The translations under genes and the position numbers were made by a program. A stretch of DNA of 64,000 bases from Pontibacter liquoris (lineage in GTDB: Bacteria; Bacteroidota; Bacteroidia; Cytophagales; Hymenobacteraceae): the NCBI RefSeq assembly GCF_022758235.1, contig NZ_JALEBG010000002.1, positions 682,001-746,000 on the forward strand, in the 5' to 3' direction. Below, one piece after another: positions 26,483 to 35,372 of the stretch; the first letter of the stretch is position 1; each line of letters begins with the position of its first letter. Below the pieces are notes generated by a model. It saw only the letters and a list, made by a program, of their open reading frames with translations, did not search any database and was not told the DNA's origin.

Positions 26483-27859
26483 TTGAAATACCTGCTGGCC
26501 ATACTTCCGTTGCTTCTGCTGCTCTCGCTGATTAGTTGCGAGCCGGAGGACGAGCTCATCACCTCCAGCCCCGAGGCTTTGCTCTCCTTCTCCGGCGATA
26601 CGGTGTTGTTCGATACGGTATTTGTAAGCCAGGGCAGCGTAACCAAGCGCCTGAAGGTCTTCAATCCCAACAAAAAAGCCGTGCGCATCAGCGGCATTAC
26701 GCTGGCCGGCGCCGCTTCCTCGCCATACCAGCTGCTGATAAACGGCAGGCAAAGCGCCCAGGTACATGACATGGAGCTGCGTGGCAAAGACAGCCTGTAC
26801 ATACTTGTTAAAGTAAACATTAACCCCAACGATGCGAGCCTGCCCTTTTTAGTTGCGGATTCTATCCTTTTTGATACAAACGGGCAGCGGCAGACGGTAA
26901 AACTGGTGGCTTATGGGCAAAATGCCTATTTCCATCGCAAAGAAGTAACCGGCACCACCACCTGGCCCAACGACAAGCCCCATGTGCTGCTCGACACGCT
27001 GCTGGTGCCGCCTGGCGCAACGCTCACCATCCCCAAAGGCACGCATGTGTATGCCGCCACTAAAGCGGTGCTGCTCGTAAGCGGGCAGCTACTGGTAGCG
27101 GGCACGGCCGAAGAGCGGGTAACCTTTAGCGGCTACCGCCGTGAGGCTGATTACCGCACGGCACCCGGCCAATGGGAAGGAATTCGGATACTGGCCAAAA
27201 GCGCCGACAACAGTATCCGGTATACGGATATTTACAACACGTTGTATGGCCTTCGCATCGGCAACCCCGGTAAGGGAGGTACGCTGGTAGAGGGATGCAA
27301 GGTAGCGCATGCCTTTCTGGATGGCATTGTGGGCTATACGTCTGATGTGAAGGTGGTGAATACGCTCATCTATAATTGCGGGCAGTATAGTTTCGGCGGT
27401 TTGGGCGGCGGCCATTACGAGGTGCTCAACTCTACGCTGGTAAATTACGAAAACACCTTGCCCCGTCAGACACCGGCACTGGTGCTGGCCGATTATATTC
27501 CCGGAACGGATATAAAGGACCAGCCTACGTCGCTGCGGCTGCTGAACACGATCGTTTACTCCGAAGGCTTTGGGTTTAAGGACGAGGTATTGCTGGAGCC
27601 GGGCAAGGACGCTGTGCTGGAGGTAGCCCATAACCTGCTGCGCACAGAAGAGTATAAAGAGCAGCTCAGTGGTAATGGGAACCTCCTGAACGTGGACCCG
27701 AAGTTTAAAAAGCCTGCCAAAGCCGATTTCAGCCTCGATACCTTGTCACCAGCCAGTGGCGCCGCCAGGGTACTGCCCGGCATCACCTCCGACTTATTGG
27801 GCAAAAAGCGTGATGCTTCCAACCCCGATATCGGCGCGTACGAACGAAGTATAGATTGA
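26483..27859 (+). CDS. Lipoprotein with probable right-handed beta-helix repeats
   Basis: 458 residues. A lipobox ends a short signal peptide (LLLLLSLISC, Cys19). The start is TTG, the only start before the signal peptide because an in-frame stop lies 6 bases upstream. The second half shows imperfect repeats of the parallel beta-helix type (for example IRYTDIYNTLYGLRIGN, VEGCKVAHAFLDGIVG, VVNTLIYNCGQYSFGG), and the end NPDIGAYERS is typical of choice-of-anchor Q/pectate-lyase-like surface proteins. Probably an outer-membrane lipoprotein; catalytic residues are not recognisable. Confidence 0.8.
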   Translation: MKYLLAILPLLLLLSLISCEPEDELITSSPEALLSFSGDTVLFDTVFVSQGSVTKRLKVFNPNKKAVRISGITLAGAASSPYQLLINGRQSAQVHDMELRGKDSLYILVKVNINPNDASLPFLVADSILFDTNGQRQTVKLVAYGQNAYFHRKEVTGTTTWPNDKPHVLLDTLLVPPGATLTIPKGTHVYAATKAVLLVSGQLLVAGTAEERVTFSGYRREADYRTAPGQWEGIRILAKSADNSIRYTDIYNTLYGLRIGNPGKGGTLVEGCKVAHAFLDGIVGYTSDVKVVNTLIYNCGQYSFGGLGGGHYEVLNSTLVNYENTLPRQTPALVLADYIPGTDIKDQPTSLRLLNTIVYSEGFGFKDEVLLEPGKDAVLEVAHNLLRTEEYKEQLSGNGNLLNVDPKFKKPAKADFSLDTLSPASGAARVLPGITSDLLGKKRDASNPDIGAYERSID

Positions 27860-27865
27860 GCTTTA

Positions 27866-27995
27866 CTTTTGAATAACTAAATTTTGAATAACTGAATTTA
27901 AAGGACTTTAAAGCCATACCCGGTGCATGTACCCGGAGTTCCGTACATTAACTCACTGATACTATTCACACATTCAAAATTCAGTAATTCAAAAG
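27866..27995. repeat. Degenerate inverted-repeat island before yjbQ
   Basis: The left arm (27866-27900) holds CTTTTGAATAACT and AATTTTGAATAACTGAATTT. The right arm (27970-27995) holds ATTCAAAATTCAGTAATTC, giving 12 of 13 complementary bases for the outer word. AAGTATACTT, a palindromic form of the overrepresented word, fills the gap to the ATG at 28003. Confidence 0.6.
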
Positions 27996-28002
27996 TATAC
28001 TT

Positions 28003-28422
28003 ATGTGGTTTCAGAAAGAGATCCGGCTGCCGGCCGTAAAACGGGGTTTTCATCTGATCACGGACCTGCTGGTAGCGCAGCTGCCCGAGCTGGAAAGTAT
28101 AAATACGGGCTTGGCACATGTTTTTATCAAGCATACCTCCGCAAGCTTAACGATAAACGAGGATGCCGACCCGACGGTGCGGGAGGATTTTGAGCGCCAC
28201 TTCAACCACATGGTGCCGGAGAACCAGCCCTACTACCGCCATACCCTGGAAGGCCCGGACGACATGCCGGCCCACTTGAAAGCAGCTATACTTGGCACCT
28301 CCGTTACGGTGCCCATCACCAAAGGGCAACTGAACCTGGGCACCTGGCAGGGCATCTACCTCTGTGAGCACCGCAACCATGCCTCCAAGCGCATGGTGGT
28401 GGTAACTCTGCAGGGAGCTTAG
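28003..28422 (+). CDS. YjbQ/UPF0047 family protein
   Basis: 139 residues, full length. The conserved family block HVFIKHTSASLTINEDADPTVREDFE (residues 47-72), GPDDMPAHLKA and the C-terminal signature GTWQGIYLCEHRNHASKR are all intact. The family is named secondary thiamine-phosphate synthase after a weak activity found in vitro; its true role is unclear. It stands alone, preceded by a degenerate inverted-repeat leader. Confidence 0.93.
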   Translation: MWFQKEIRLPAVKRGFHLITDLLVAQLPELESINTGLAHVFIKHTSASLTINEDADPTVREDFERHFNHMVPENQPYYRHTLEGPDDMPAHLKAAILGTSVTVPITKGQLNLGTWQGIYLCEHRNHASKRMVVVTLQGA

Positions 28423-28849
28423 GTTTAATTACGAATTGAAGTCAGGCATTTCAAGGAAGTTCTCCTTTAAAGGAAAATGACTTATACCTGTTGACCTCTC
28501 AAGGGATGTTATCTGAAGCTGTTTACAAAAGAGCCAGGGTTGTTGGCTCTTTCCTGTGCCCTCTCATCCCCTGCCCCTTCAAAGGGGGCTTTTCGCAAAT
28601 GATAATATTTACGTTATACCTTCGCTGGCGCGGGTTTGTAACCCGTGTCTTCCATATCCTGTCGGATTTGTAATCCGGCTGGGGCAGCGGCTCCAAGGAT
28701 AGCCGGTCACAAGTATAGACTTGCCAGCGCAAACTTATCGCTCATACCATTAAAGGAAAGAAGTATGGCGCTAAAAGTGTACATACCAGAGGCGTTAACA
28801 CAGTAAGTTCATCCCCCTCATTCGGAATTCGGAACTCGTAATTTATATC
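28423..28849. other. Gene-free region with REP-like palindromes
   Basis: No gene is supported. The main content is the nested palindromic unit at 28624-28729. The rest is unremarkable apart from two AAGTATA words and CATTCGGAATTCGGAACTC near 28820. Confidence 0.55.
28624..28729. repeat. Nested REP-like unit with twin palindromes
   Basis: Outer arms CGCTGGC (28624-28630) and GCCAGCG (28723-28729) enclose CGGGTTTGTAACCCG (28631-28645) and CGGATTTGTAATCCG (28663-28677). The two 15-mers differ only at the two positions that pair with each other, so pairing is kept. Confidence 0.75.
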
Positions 28850-30358
28850 TCACCTCACCACGGTTACTTTTTTCACGACCGTGCCGTTAGTGCTGGTAAG
28901 GTGCAGCAAGTATACGCCGGGCGGCAAGTGGCGTACATCCAGCTGCAGCACCCGGTCACGGACTTCCGCTGTCAGCACCAGCTGGCCGAGCTGATTGCGC
29001 ATTTCTACCTGGCGTACCAGCACGCGGGCGGGTTGCTCGATGGTGATGTGGTCGGATGCCGGGCTCGGATAAACCACCAGGTCGTTAACGGTCACATGGA
29101 TGTAACTTTCCTTGGTTTCGGTGCTGCTGTGCGTGCCGTTGGTAATAGTAAGCGAGACGTTATACTTGCCCGGCACCGGATACGTCACTGTTGGGTTAAG
29201 TGCGGTGGAAGTACCCGGAATGCCGCCCTCGAACGTCCAGACCCGCGAAACAGCTTTTATACCCTGCGAGGCATCCTGGAAGGTAACCTCGTGCCCGGCT
29301 ATACTTAAGGTGTCGCTGGGGGCAGCTACTTTGAAATCGGAGCGGAGGGTATTGGAGCAGCCCAGCGACCTTGGAATGGTGCTGCGCACGCTGCTGAGCA
29401 CGCCCTGCATGTAGGCGGCCTGCCCCTGGGTAAAAAGGTTCATACACGCATCGTCAGTATAATCCATGTAGTTCTGGAACATGTCGCCGTTGGGGCTATC
29501 ATCACAGGTAATATGTTTTTCGCCGGGGCAGCCGCTGTTTTCTTCCAGTTGGTTGGGGGTATCTGCTATGCCATCAGAGTCGGAGCACGAGGAGCCGTTG
29601 CCCCAGATATGCTTCAGGCCAAGCCAGTGGCCCACCTCGTGTGTGCCGGTGCGGCCACCGTTGTAAGCCCAGGTAGCGGTGTTTGCCGGCGACGCGCCAA
29701 TAGTGGCGAAATGCAGCACCACCCCATCCACATCGGCCGGCGACCCCGGCGTAGTGGCATAGCCCAGCACCTCATTGGCCAGTTCGCAGACCCAGATATT
29801 CAGGTACTGGTCCCGGTCCCAGGTATTGGCGCCGCCCTGGGCGGTATACTTCACGTCATCGTTCAAACTAAATTCGGCGCGGCTAGTACGGGTGCGCGTA
29901 ATGCCGGTGGTTGGGTTTCCTTCCGGGTTGATGGTGGCCAGGCAGAATTCTATTTCCGTATCGGCCGCGTAGGGCAAGAAGTAAGCCGGCGTTTTGGCGG
30001 CATCGGCATTCAGTCGCCGGAAATCGGCATTCAGCACGGCCAGCTGGGAGTAAAGCTGCGCATCCGGGATATTCTGCTGCGCGGTGTTATAGACCACATG
30101 AAACACCACCGGAACCGTGATGGCGCCGGCCTTGCGCAGGTTCTGCCCCCGGGGCTTTGCCTCCAACACCTGCTGCACGGCCTGCGCTGCCTGTTGCTGC
30201 ATCTGGGTTACTCCAGGCCGCTGGTGCTGCAGGTAAAGCAGGTAGGTGTCGATGGCGCAGTTACGTCCCTTGCCCGGTAGCTTACCGGTGCCTTGTGCAT
30301 ATGCTGTGCAGGCCCAGGCAAAAGCAAAAAGAAGGGAAAGTATACTGGTGCGCATCAA
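28850..30358 (-). CDS. Secreted M43-family zinc metalloprotease with PKD domain and type IX secretion tail
   Basis: 502 residues. A signal peptide (residues 1-21, ending AYAQG) and a ~60-residue pro-region precede the catalytic domain. The zinc motif is GTHEVGHWLGLKH with the Met-turn in NYMDY, the pattern of the M43 (cytophagalysin/ulilysin) family. A PKD domain follows (about 345-420: VTFQDASQ, WTFEGG, YPVPGKYNVSLTITNG). The last ~75 residues (VVYPSPASDHITIEQPA to VVKKVTVVR) are a type A sorting domain for the type IX system. It is expected to be cell-surface or secreted. Confidence 0.92.
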   Translation of the reverse strand: MMRTSILSLLFAFAWACTAYAQGTGKLPGKGRNCAIDTYLLYLQHQRPGVTQMQQQAAQAVQQVLEAKPRGQNLRKAGAITVPVVFHVVYNTAQQNIPDAQLYSQLAVLNADFRRLNADAAKTPAYFLPYAADTEIEFCLATINPEGNPTTGITRTRTSRAEFSLNDDVKYTAQGGANTWDRDQYLNIWVCELANEVLGYATTPGSPADVDGVVLHFATIGASPANTATWAYNGGRTGTHEVGHWLGLKHIWGNGSSCSDSDGIADTPNQLEENSGCPGEKHITCDDSPNGDMFQNYMDYTDDACMNLFTQGQAAYMQGVLSSVRSTIPRSLGCSNTLRSDFKVAAPSDTLSIAGHEVTFQDASQGIKAVSRVWTFEGGIPGTSTALNPTVTYPVPGKYNVSLTITNGTHSSTETKESYIHVTVNDLVVYPSPASDHITIEQPARVLVRQVEMRNQLGQLVLTAEVRDRVLQLDVRHLPPGVYLLHLTSTNGTVVKKVTVVR

Positions 30359-30456
30359 TAGGCTTTGTTAGGAAACAAGGGCAGCTGCTAAAGCTCAGCC
30401 ATGCAAGATACGAAATTTATGCGTTTATCCCGGGTAAGCCCGTGAGGTATAATAGG

Positions 30457-31038
30457 TTACAAGGTAGCATCTACGCGGTACGTGAGCGTATCGCCGAAGA
30501 TAAGTTTCTGGGTGCCCTCTACCCGGTAGCCGCTGAGGTTGCCCGTTGCCGGGTCTGCGGTGAGTTGCAGCTGGCGGCGGGTAAAGAACAGGACATTCCG
30601 GTCCTGCACCAGGGCCTGCAGTTGCTCCAGGTGTCGGTCCGGGCTGATGCGCAGGTACAGGTGTTGCACCAGCGCCTCGGCATCGGGCAGCCGGGTATAA
30701 CGGATAGCCGTGCTGCCATCGGACAGGGTACTGTCGGAGCGGGTATAATACTCCTGTAAGGTGGGCTTGTTCAGGTTCAGCTCCTGGAACATGGCCAGTT
30801 CTTTCTCCCAATTCAGCTGCGTCGTTTCTGTGGTCTCAGCGGCTTTGTCCCTTGTTTTTACCGATTTCAGCACCATGGGCTGCTCCCGCTGCAGGCGCTG
30901 GATCTGCTCTTGCAGGTAGGCGCTCAGGTTGTAAGCGCCCTTGTCTTCGCTGCCGGTAGCAGGCGGTACAGGGCGCTCACAAGCCGTAATGCTTCCCAGC
31001 AACAGGCACAGCAGGCTTAAGGAGAAATACCTGGCCAT
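30457..31038 (-). CDS. Hypothetical lipoprotein
   Basis: 193 residues from the ATG at 31038; an ATG at 31056 is possible but would overlap gpmI. The signal peptide MARYFSLSLLCLLLGSITAC ends with a lipobox Cys. The mature part is polar, with a Gln/Arg-rich helical stretch (SAYLQEQIQRLQREQP) near residue 40. No known domain was recognised. It begins 7 bases after the gpmI stop, so it is probably cotranscribed. Confidence 0.7.
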   Translation of the reverse strand: MARYFSLSLLCLLLGSITACERPVPPATGSEDKGAYNLSAYLQEQIQRLQREQPMVLKSVKTRDKAAETTETTQLNWEKELAMFQELNLNKPTLQEYYTRSDSTLSDGSTAIRYTRLPDAEALVQHLYLRISPDRHLEQLQALVQDRNVLFFTRRQLQLTADPATGNLSGYRVEGTQKLIFGDTLTYRVDATL

Positions 31039-31045
31039 AGGGCTG

Positions 31046-32572
31046 TTATTTATCAATTAAAGAGGTTCCGGTCATTTCCTGGGGTTGCGGCAGGCCCATC
31101 AGCTCGAGGATGGTCGGGGCAATGTCGCCCAGCTTGCCTTCGTGCAGCGTACCTTTAAAGTCGTTGCTCACCAGGATGCAAGGTACCAGGTTGGTTGTGT
31201 GCGCGGTGTTTGGCGTGCCATCCGGATTTACCATGAAATCGGCATTGCCGTGGTCTGCAATAATAATGCTGTCATACCCATTGTTCAGGGCGGTGGTCAC
31301 CACTTTCTCGGCACACTGGTCTGTTACCTCGCAGGCTTTCACCACAGCCTCGAACACACCCGTATGGCCCACCATGTCGGGGTTGGCAAAGTTAAGGCAG
31401 ATAAAGTCGGCTGATCGCTTTTCCAGCTCCGGCACGATGGCATCGCGGAGGTCGGCCGCGCTCATCTCCGGCTTCAGGTCATAAGTAGCCACTTTTGGCG
31501 AAGGGCACATCAGGCGTCTTTCGCCCTGGAACTCGGTCTCGCGGCCGCCCGAGAAGAAGAAGGTCACGTGCGGGTACTTTTCCGTTTCGGCAATCCGGAT
31601 CTGCGTTTTGCCGGCTTTGGCCAGCACCTCGCCCAGCGTATTGTTCAGGTTATCTTTTTCAAAAATGGCTTCTACCCCTACAAATGTTTCATCGTAGGTG
31701 GTCATGGTAATATAATGCAGGTCTAGCTTGTGCATGTCCTGCTCCGGGAAATCGCGCTGGGTAAGTGCCTGTGTAATTTCGCGGCCCCGGTCGGTGCGGA
31801 AGTTAAAGCAGATCACCACATCGCCGTCTTTGATGGTGGCAATCGGTTCGCCGGCATCGGTCACTTTCACGATCGGCTTGATGAATTCATCTGTCACGCC
31901 GGCGTTGTAAGAGTCCAGCATCGATTTGATGAGGTTCTGCGAAGGCTCACCCTGTCCTTTCACCAGCAGGTCGTAAGCCAGTTTCACGCGCTCCCAACGG
32001 TTGTCGCGGTCCATGGCGTAGTAGCGGCCCACAATAGAGGCGATGGTGCCGGAGCTATTCTCCAGGTGCTGCTCCAGTTCGTTGATATACTTTACGCCCC
32101 CCTTAGGGTCGGTGTCGCGGCCATCGGTAAAAGCATGGATATACACATCGCGGAGCTCCTGGTCGTAGGCAGCTGAGCAAAGGGCTTTCAGGTGGTTGAT
32201 GTGCGAGTGCACGCCGCCATCTGATAAAAGGCCGATCAGGTGCACCGGCTTTTTGTTTTCTTTGGCATAAGCAAACGCATTGGCCAGCACAGGTATGCTG
32301 TTTAGCTTGCGTTCGGCAATGGCTTTGTTAATGCGCACCAGGTCCTGGTATACTACGCGGCCGGCGCCCAGGTTCATGTGGCCTACCTCGGAGTTGCCCA
32401 TCTGGCCTTCGGGCAAACCTACCGCCTCGCCGGAAGCCTGCAGCCGGGTGGTAGGATATTTTTGAAGTATAGAGTCCATAAAGGGCGTGTGGGCTTTTGC
32501 AATGGCCGACACCTCCGGATGCGTCGCGATGCCCCACCCGTCTAAAATCACTAAAATTACCTTCTTATCCAT
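31046..32572 (-). CDS. gpmI: 2,3-bisphosphoglycerate-independent phosphoglycerate mutase
   Basis: 508 residues from the ATG at 32572, the family's usual length; an upstream ATG at 32599 is less likely. Alkaline phosphatase-fold motifs are present: VILVILDGWG at the start, MGNSEVGHMNLGAGRVVYQ with the catalytic Ser near residue 60, SDGGVHSH, AFTDGRDTDP, and metal sites in FANPDMVGHTG and IIADHGNAD near the end. It interconverts 3- and 2-phosphoglycerate in glycolysis using Mn2+. A TATATTTG element ends exactly 4 bases before its ATG. Confidence 0.97.
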   Translation of the reverse strand: MDKKVILVILDGWGIATHPEVSAIAKAHTPFMDSILQKYPTTRLQASGEAVGLPEGQMGNSEVGHMNLGAGRVVYQDLVRINKAIAERKLNSIPVLANAFAYAKENKKPVHLIGLLSDGGVHSHINHLKALCSAAYDQELRDVYIHAFTDGRDTDPKGGVKYINELEQHLENSSGTIASIVGRYYAMDRDNRWERVKLAYDLLVKGQGEPSQNLIKSMLDSYNAGVTDEFIKPIVKVTDAGEPIATIKDGDVVICFNFRTDRGREITQALTQRDFPEQDMHKLDLHYITMTTYDETFVGVEAIFEKDNLNNTLGEVLAKAGKTQIRIAETEKYPHVTFFFSGGRETEFQGERRLMCPSPKVATYDLKPEMSAADLRDAIVPELEKRSADFICLNFANPDMVGHTGVFEAVVKACEVTDQCAEKVVTTALNNGYDSIIIADHGNADFMVNPDGTPNTAHTTNLVPCILVSNDFKGTLHEGKLGDIAPTILELMGLPQPQEMTGTSLIDK

Positions 32573-32576
32573 GGGG

Positions 32577-32584
32577 CAAATATA
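32577..32584 (-). promoter_or_regulatory. gpmI -7 promoter element
   Basis: Minus strand TATATTTG, then CCCC and the gpmI ATG. It is a perfect TAnnTTTG match, and the 4-base gap suggests leaderless mRNA. Confidence 0.6.
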
Positions 32585-32840
32585 ACTATAATCTTTCAAA
32601 GGGCGAATGATTCTATCCGGCTGTCGGGCTGTTGGCTACAGGGTGCGCCGTTTATAAGAAACGCTCTATAACGGCTACTGCTGCAGCGGCAGCAAGGTTC
32701 TGCCCAAGCAGGTTTAATTTTCAGACTGCCGGCACAATACATATATAGCTCCCAAACAGTATTTATTTCAACTTCTATTTCATACCTTGTTACTTGGCAT
32801 AGTTTTAGCTTCTAAGAGTGCAAGATCACAAACATCATTT

Positions 32841-33254
32841 ATGAGAACAGTTAGACATATTGTAGTAGCGTGCACATTGTTATTAGTAGCCACCTTTTTT
32901 ACAGCCGGCCCGGCTGCAGCCCAGGGCGATGTGATGGGCAACGTAAAGGCTGCCATGAAGATCGGCTCGGCCAAAGACCTGGCCCGCAACTTCAGCAACG
33001 TGGTGGAAATTACACTGGATGGCGCCGATGCTACAAGTTACAGCAATACGCAGGCGGAGTTTGTGATGAAGAACTTTTTCAGCAAAAACACGCCCGTTGA
33101 TTTCTCGGTAAACCACGACGGTACTTCCGAAAAAGGGCAGTTGTACGCCATTGGTACCTATACGGCTAAGAACGGTTCGTACACGGTGCTGATCCGCATG
33201 AAGGCGGCAGGCGGTAAATACCAGATCCATTCCATGAACTTTATCAAAGACTAA
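32841..33254 (+). CDS. DUF4783-type secreted protein
   Basis: 137 residues from the ATG at 32841; 18 further residues upstream are not supported. A signal peptide (RTVRHIVVACTLLLVATFF, cleavage near AAAQG) precedes a single small domain with FSNVVEITLDG, TQAEFVMKNFFSKN and YAIGTYTAKNGSYTVLI. This matches DUF4783, a periplasmic NTF2-like family nearly always found next to nadC in Bacteroidota, as here. Function unknown. Confidence 0.82.
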   Translation: MRTVRHIVVACTLLLVATFFTAGPAAAQGDVMGNVKAAMKIGSAKDLARNFSNVVEITLDGADATSYSNTQAEFVMKNFFSKNTPVDFSVNHDGTSEKGQLYAIGTYTAKNGSYTVLIRMKAAGGKYQIHSMNFIKD

Positions 33255-33276
33255 GATTATATTCAGGATATTTTTG

Positions 33277-33310
33277 AAAGGCCCGGCGTTAATACCGGGC
33301 CTTTTTTTAT
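33277..33310 (+). terminator. Terminator between the DUF4783 gene and nadC
   Basis: AAAGGCCCGG pairs with CCGGGCCTTT (33277-33304), then TTTTTAT. Its T-run overlaps the nadC -7 element. Confidence 0.85.
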
Positions 33311-33315
33311 TTTTG
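33308..33315 (+). promoter_or_regulatory. nadC -7 promoter element
   Basis: TATTTTTG, then CACT and the nadC GTG. It is the third case in the window of a TAnnTTTG element exactly 4 bases before a start codon. Confidence 0.55.
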
Positions 33316-33319
33316 CACT

Positions 33320-34177
33320 GTGAAAGCTTCTTATCTGACCGAACAAAGTATAAATGAGTTTATTGCGCGCGCGCTAACCGAAGATGTGGGCGACGGCGAT
33401 CACTCGTCGCTGGCTTCTATTCCGGCAGATGCGCAGAACCAGGCCCGCCTGCTGGTAAAAGGCGATGGCATACTGGCAGGTGTAGAACTGGCCGGCTATA
33501 TCTTTAAAGCCGTAGACCCTGCCCTGGCGGTAGAAGTCCTGCTGCCCGACGGGGCGGAGGTAAAGTATGGCGATGTGGCCCTGACGGTAAAAGGAAACGC
33601 GCAAGCCATCCTGACTGCCGAGCGCCTGGTACTTAATTGCATGCAGCGCATGAGCGGCATTGCTACGTATACCCGCCACATGGTGCAACTCATCGAAGGC
33701 ACCGGCGCCCGGCTGCTGGACACGCGCAAGACCACGCCCAACTTCCGGATGATGGAAAAATGGGCTGTGCTGATCGGCGGCGGCGTAAACCACCGCTACG
33801 GGCTGTTCGATATGATCATCCTGAAAGACAACCACGTGGATTATGCCGGTGGCATCCGCGAGGCCATTACCGCTACCAAGCGTTACCTGCAGCAGAAAGG
33901 CAAAGACCTGAAGATCGAAGTAGAGACCCGCACGCTGGCCGAGGTGCAGGAGGCACTCGAAACAGGCGGCATCGACCGCATTATGCTCGATAACATGGCC
34001 CCGGCCATGATGCGCGAAGCGGTAGCCCTGATCGGAGGCCGCTACGAGACGGAAGCCTCAGGCGGCATTACGGAGCAAACCATACAGCAGGTGGCCGAGT
34101 GCGGCGTAGATTATATTTCCGTTGGTGCCCTCACGCACTCCATTAAAAGTATGGACCTGAGTTTAAAGGCATTCTAA
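33320..34177 (+). CDS. nadC: Nicotinate-nucleotide diphosphorylase (quinolinate phosphoribosyltransferase)
   Basis: 285 residues, normal length, GTG start. Motifs: EDVGDGDHSSLA near residue 18, NCMQRMSGIATYTR, LLDTRKTTPNFRMMEKWAV with the PRPP-binding Arg/Lys, GGGVNHRYGLFD, and the C-terminal ASGGITEQTI and DYISVGALTHS. It makes nicotinate mononucleotide from quinolinate and PRPP in de novo NAD synthesis. nadA and nadB are not in the window. Confidence 0.97.
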   Translation: MKASYLTEQSINEFIARALTEDVGDGDHSSLASIPADAQNQARLLVKGDGILAGVELAGYIFKAVDPALAVEVLLPDGAEVKYGDVALTVKGNAQAILTAERLVLNCMQRMSGIATYTRHMVQLIEGTGARLLDTRKTTPNFRMMEKWAVLIGGGVNHRYGLFDMIILKDNHVDYAGGIREAITATKRYLQQKGKDLKIEVETRTLAEVQEALETGGIDRIMLDNMAPAMMREAVALIGGRYETEASGGITEQTIQQVAECGVDYISVGALTHSIKSMDLSLKAF

Positions 34178-34184
34178 AATAAAG

Positions 34185-34192
34185 TACCTTTG
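34185..34192 (+). promoter_or_regulatory. -7 promoter element
   Basis: TACCTTTG followed by C, a perfect TAnnTTTG match about 105 bases before the next gene's ATG. Confidence 0.5.
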
Positions 34193-34296
34193 CCCCACGC
34201 TTTCGCGGCAAACGGGACATTCCTGATTTTTCTCTGCTTCAGGGGCCGGTGGGGTGATAATTTGCAGAGAATAGCATTACCATAGTTTTTTAGTTT

Positions 34297-34884
34297 ATGC
34301 AGCAACCAAACCAACGCGGTTTTCGGGCACAGCAGGGAGCATCTCCGCTGGCCATTCGTACCAAAAAATATCAGCTCGATAAGAAAGTATACACCAACAT
34401 GGCGCTAAAGCAAGTATGGCGCAAAGACTGGTGGTATGCCCTTATTCCGCTTGTGATCCTGCTTCTGCCGGCCCTGTTTAGCTTTTCGTGGTGGTGGGTA
34501 GCAGCAGCCGTAGTCGTTACGATTCTGTTTATTCTGCTGCGCTCGGCACAGGTAATGGGCGTAACGCAGGTAGAGCAGGGCGATGTGCTATTCGAAAAAC
34601 TGAACTACGAGATAGACCAGCGCCAGATCCTGATGAAGCGCAATGAGCGCGAGGGAATGGCCCTGAACTGGGATATGATTCAGAAAGCTCGTAAAGAGAA
34701 CGATGCCTACATGCTGTGGCTCAAGCCCGCTACCGGCGAGCAGTTGCCCAAAGGCTGGAAAGGCTGGCTGGCCAAAACGTTTCAGGTGCCTATTTTTATC
34801 TACCTGCCGTTCCGCATCTTTACCGGGCCTAACGATGTGAAGCTGATGGAAAGCATGCTGCGCCGCAAGAACTTTCTGGCCTAA
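34297..34884 (+). CDS. Two-helix membrane protein with YcxB-like tail
   Basis: 195 residues. A polar N-terminus (residues 1-47) is followed by two close membrane helices (ALIPLVILLLPALFSFSWWW and VAAAVVVTILFILL) and a soluble C-terminal half with LNYEIDQRQILMKRNEREG, LNWDMIQKARKENDAYMLWL and IFIYLPFRIF. That pattern fits the YcxB-like domain, which folds like a PH domain. Function unknown. The start at 34297 is followed by an Arg/Lys-rich stretch, and no better start was seen. Confidence 0.65.
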   Translation: MQQPNQRGFRAQQGASPLAIRTKKYQLDKKVYTNMALKQVWRKDWWYALIPLVILLLPALFSFSWWWVAAAVVVTILFILLRSAQVMGVTQVEQGDVLFEKLNYEIDQRQILMKRNEREGMALNWDMIQKARKENDAYMLWLKPATGEQLPKGWKGWLAKTFQVPIFIYLPFRIFTGPNDVKLMESMLRRKNFLA

Positions 34885-34963
34885 CTCACGGATTCGTAAA
34901 ATAGATCGTATAAATCCTTTATTTGATAAGGGATTGATAATTAAAAGTATAAATACAGCAACG

Positions 34964-35248
34964 ATGAATAAGAACGTAGTAGTTTTAGCCGCCGCATGCG
35001 GCTTGTTTATGGTTTCCTGCGATACGCCTTCTGACCTGAGACCAGACGAGAAAGTATCTGTGGATGTGGTGGAGCCGGGCACCCGCGATACCTACAATGT
35101 AGGAGAAGTAAACTCGATTTACGGCGAGAATAAAAAAGAGAAAGTGATGCCGGTCGGCGACATGGGCGGAAACAGTATCCAGGCAGGCGACGACACCACC
35201 TCGCAGCGCACAGAGACCAACACAGCCGAAGGTGCCGACAAACATTAA
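34964..35248 (+). CDS. Small hypothetical lipoprotein
   Basis: 94 residues from the ATG at 34964. The signal peptide NKNVVVLAAACGLFMVSC ends with a lipobox Cys. The rest is hydrophilic and acidic with many Thr, Asp and Glu (VVEPGTRDTYNVGEVNSIYG, GDDTTSQRTETNTAEGAD), probably flexible. No family recognised. It is followed by a strong terminator. Confidence 0.7.
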   Translation: MNKNVVVLAAACGLFMVSCDTPSDLRPDEKVSVDVVEPGTRDTYNVGEVNSIYGENKKEKVMPVGDMGGNSIQAGDDTTSQRTETNTAEGADKH

Positions 35249-35270
35249 TCGTTAGCCATTGTGTTTTCAA

Positions 35271-35311
35271 AAGCCTGCCATTGCGTTTAGGGCGTTGTGG
35301 CAGGCTTTTTT
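35271..35311 (+). terminator. Intrinsic terminator
   Basis: AAGCCTGCCA (35271-35280) pairs with TGGCAGGCTT (35298-35307), followed by TTTT. Confidence 0.85.
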
Positions 35312-35372
35312 GTGCCCGGCCATTAAACCTGTGCCGGGTAGCCGCAGGTGGGGATGTTCTGGAATTTAAAGC

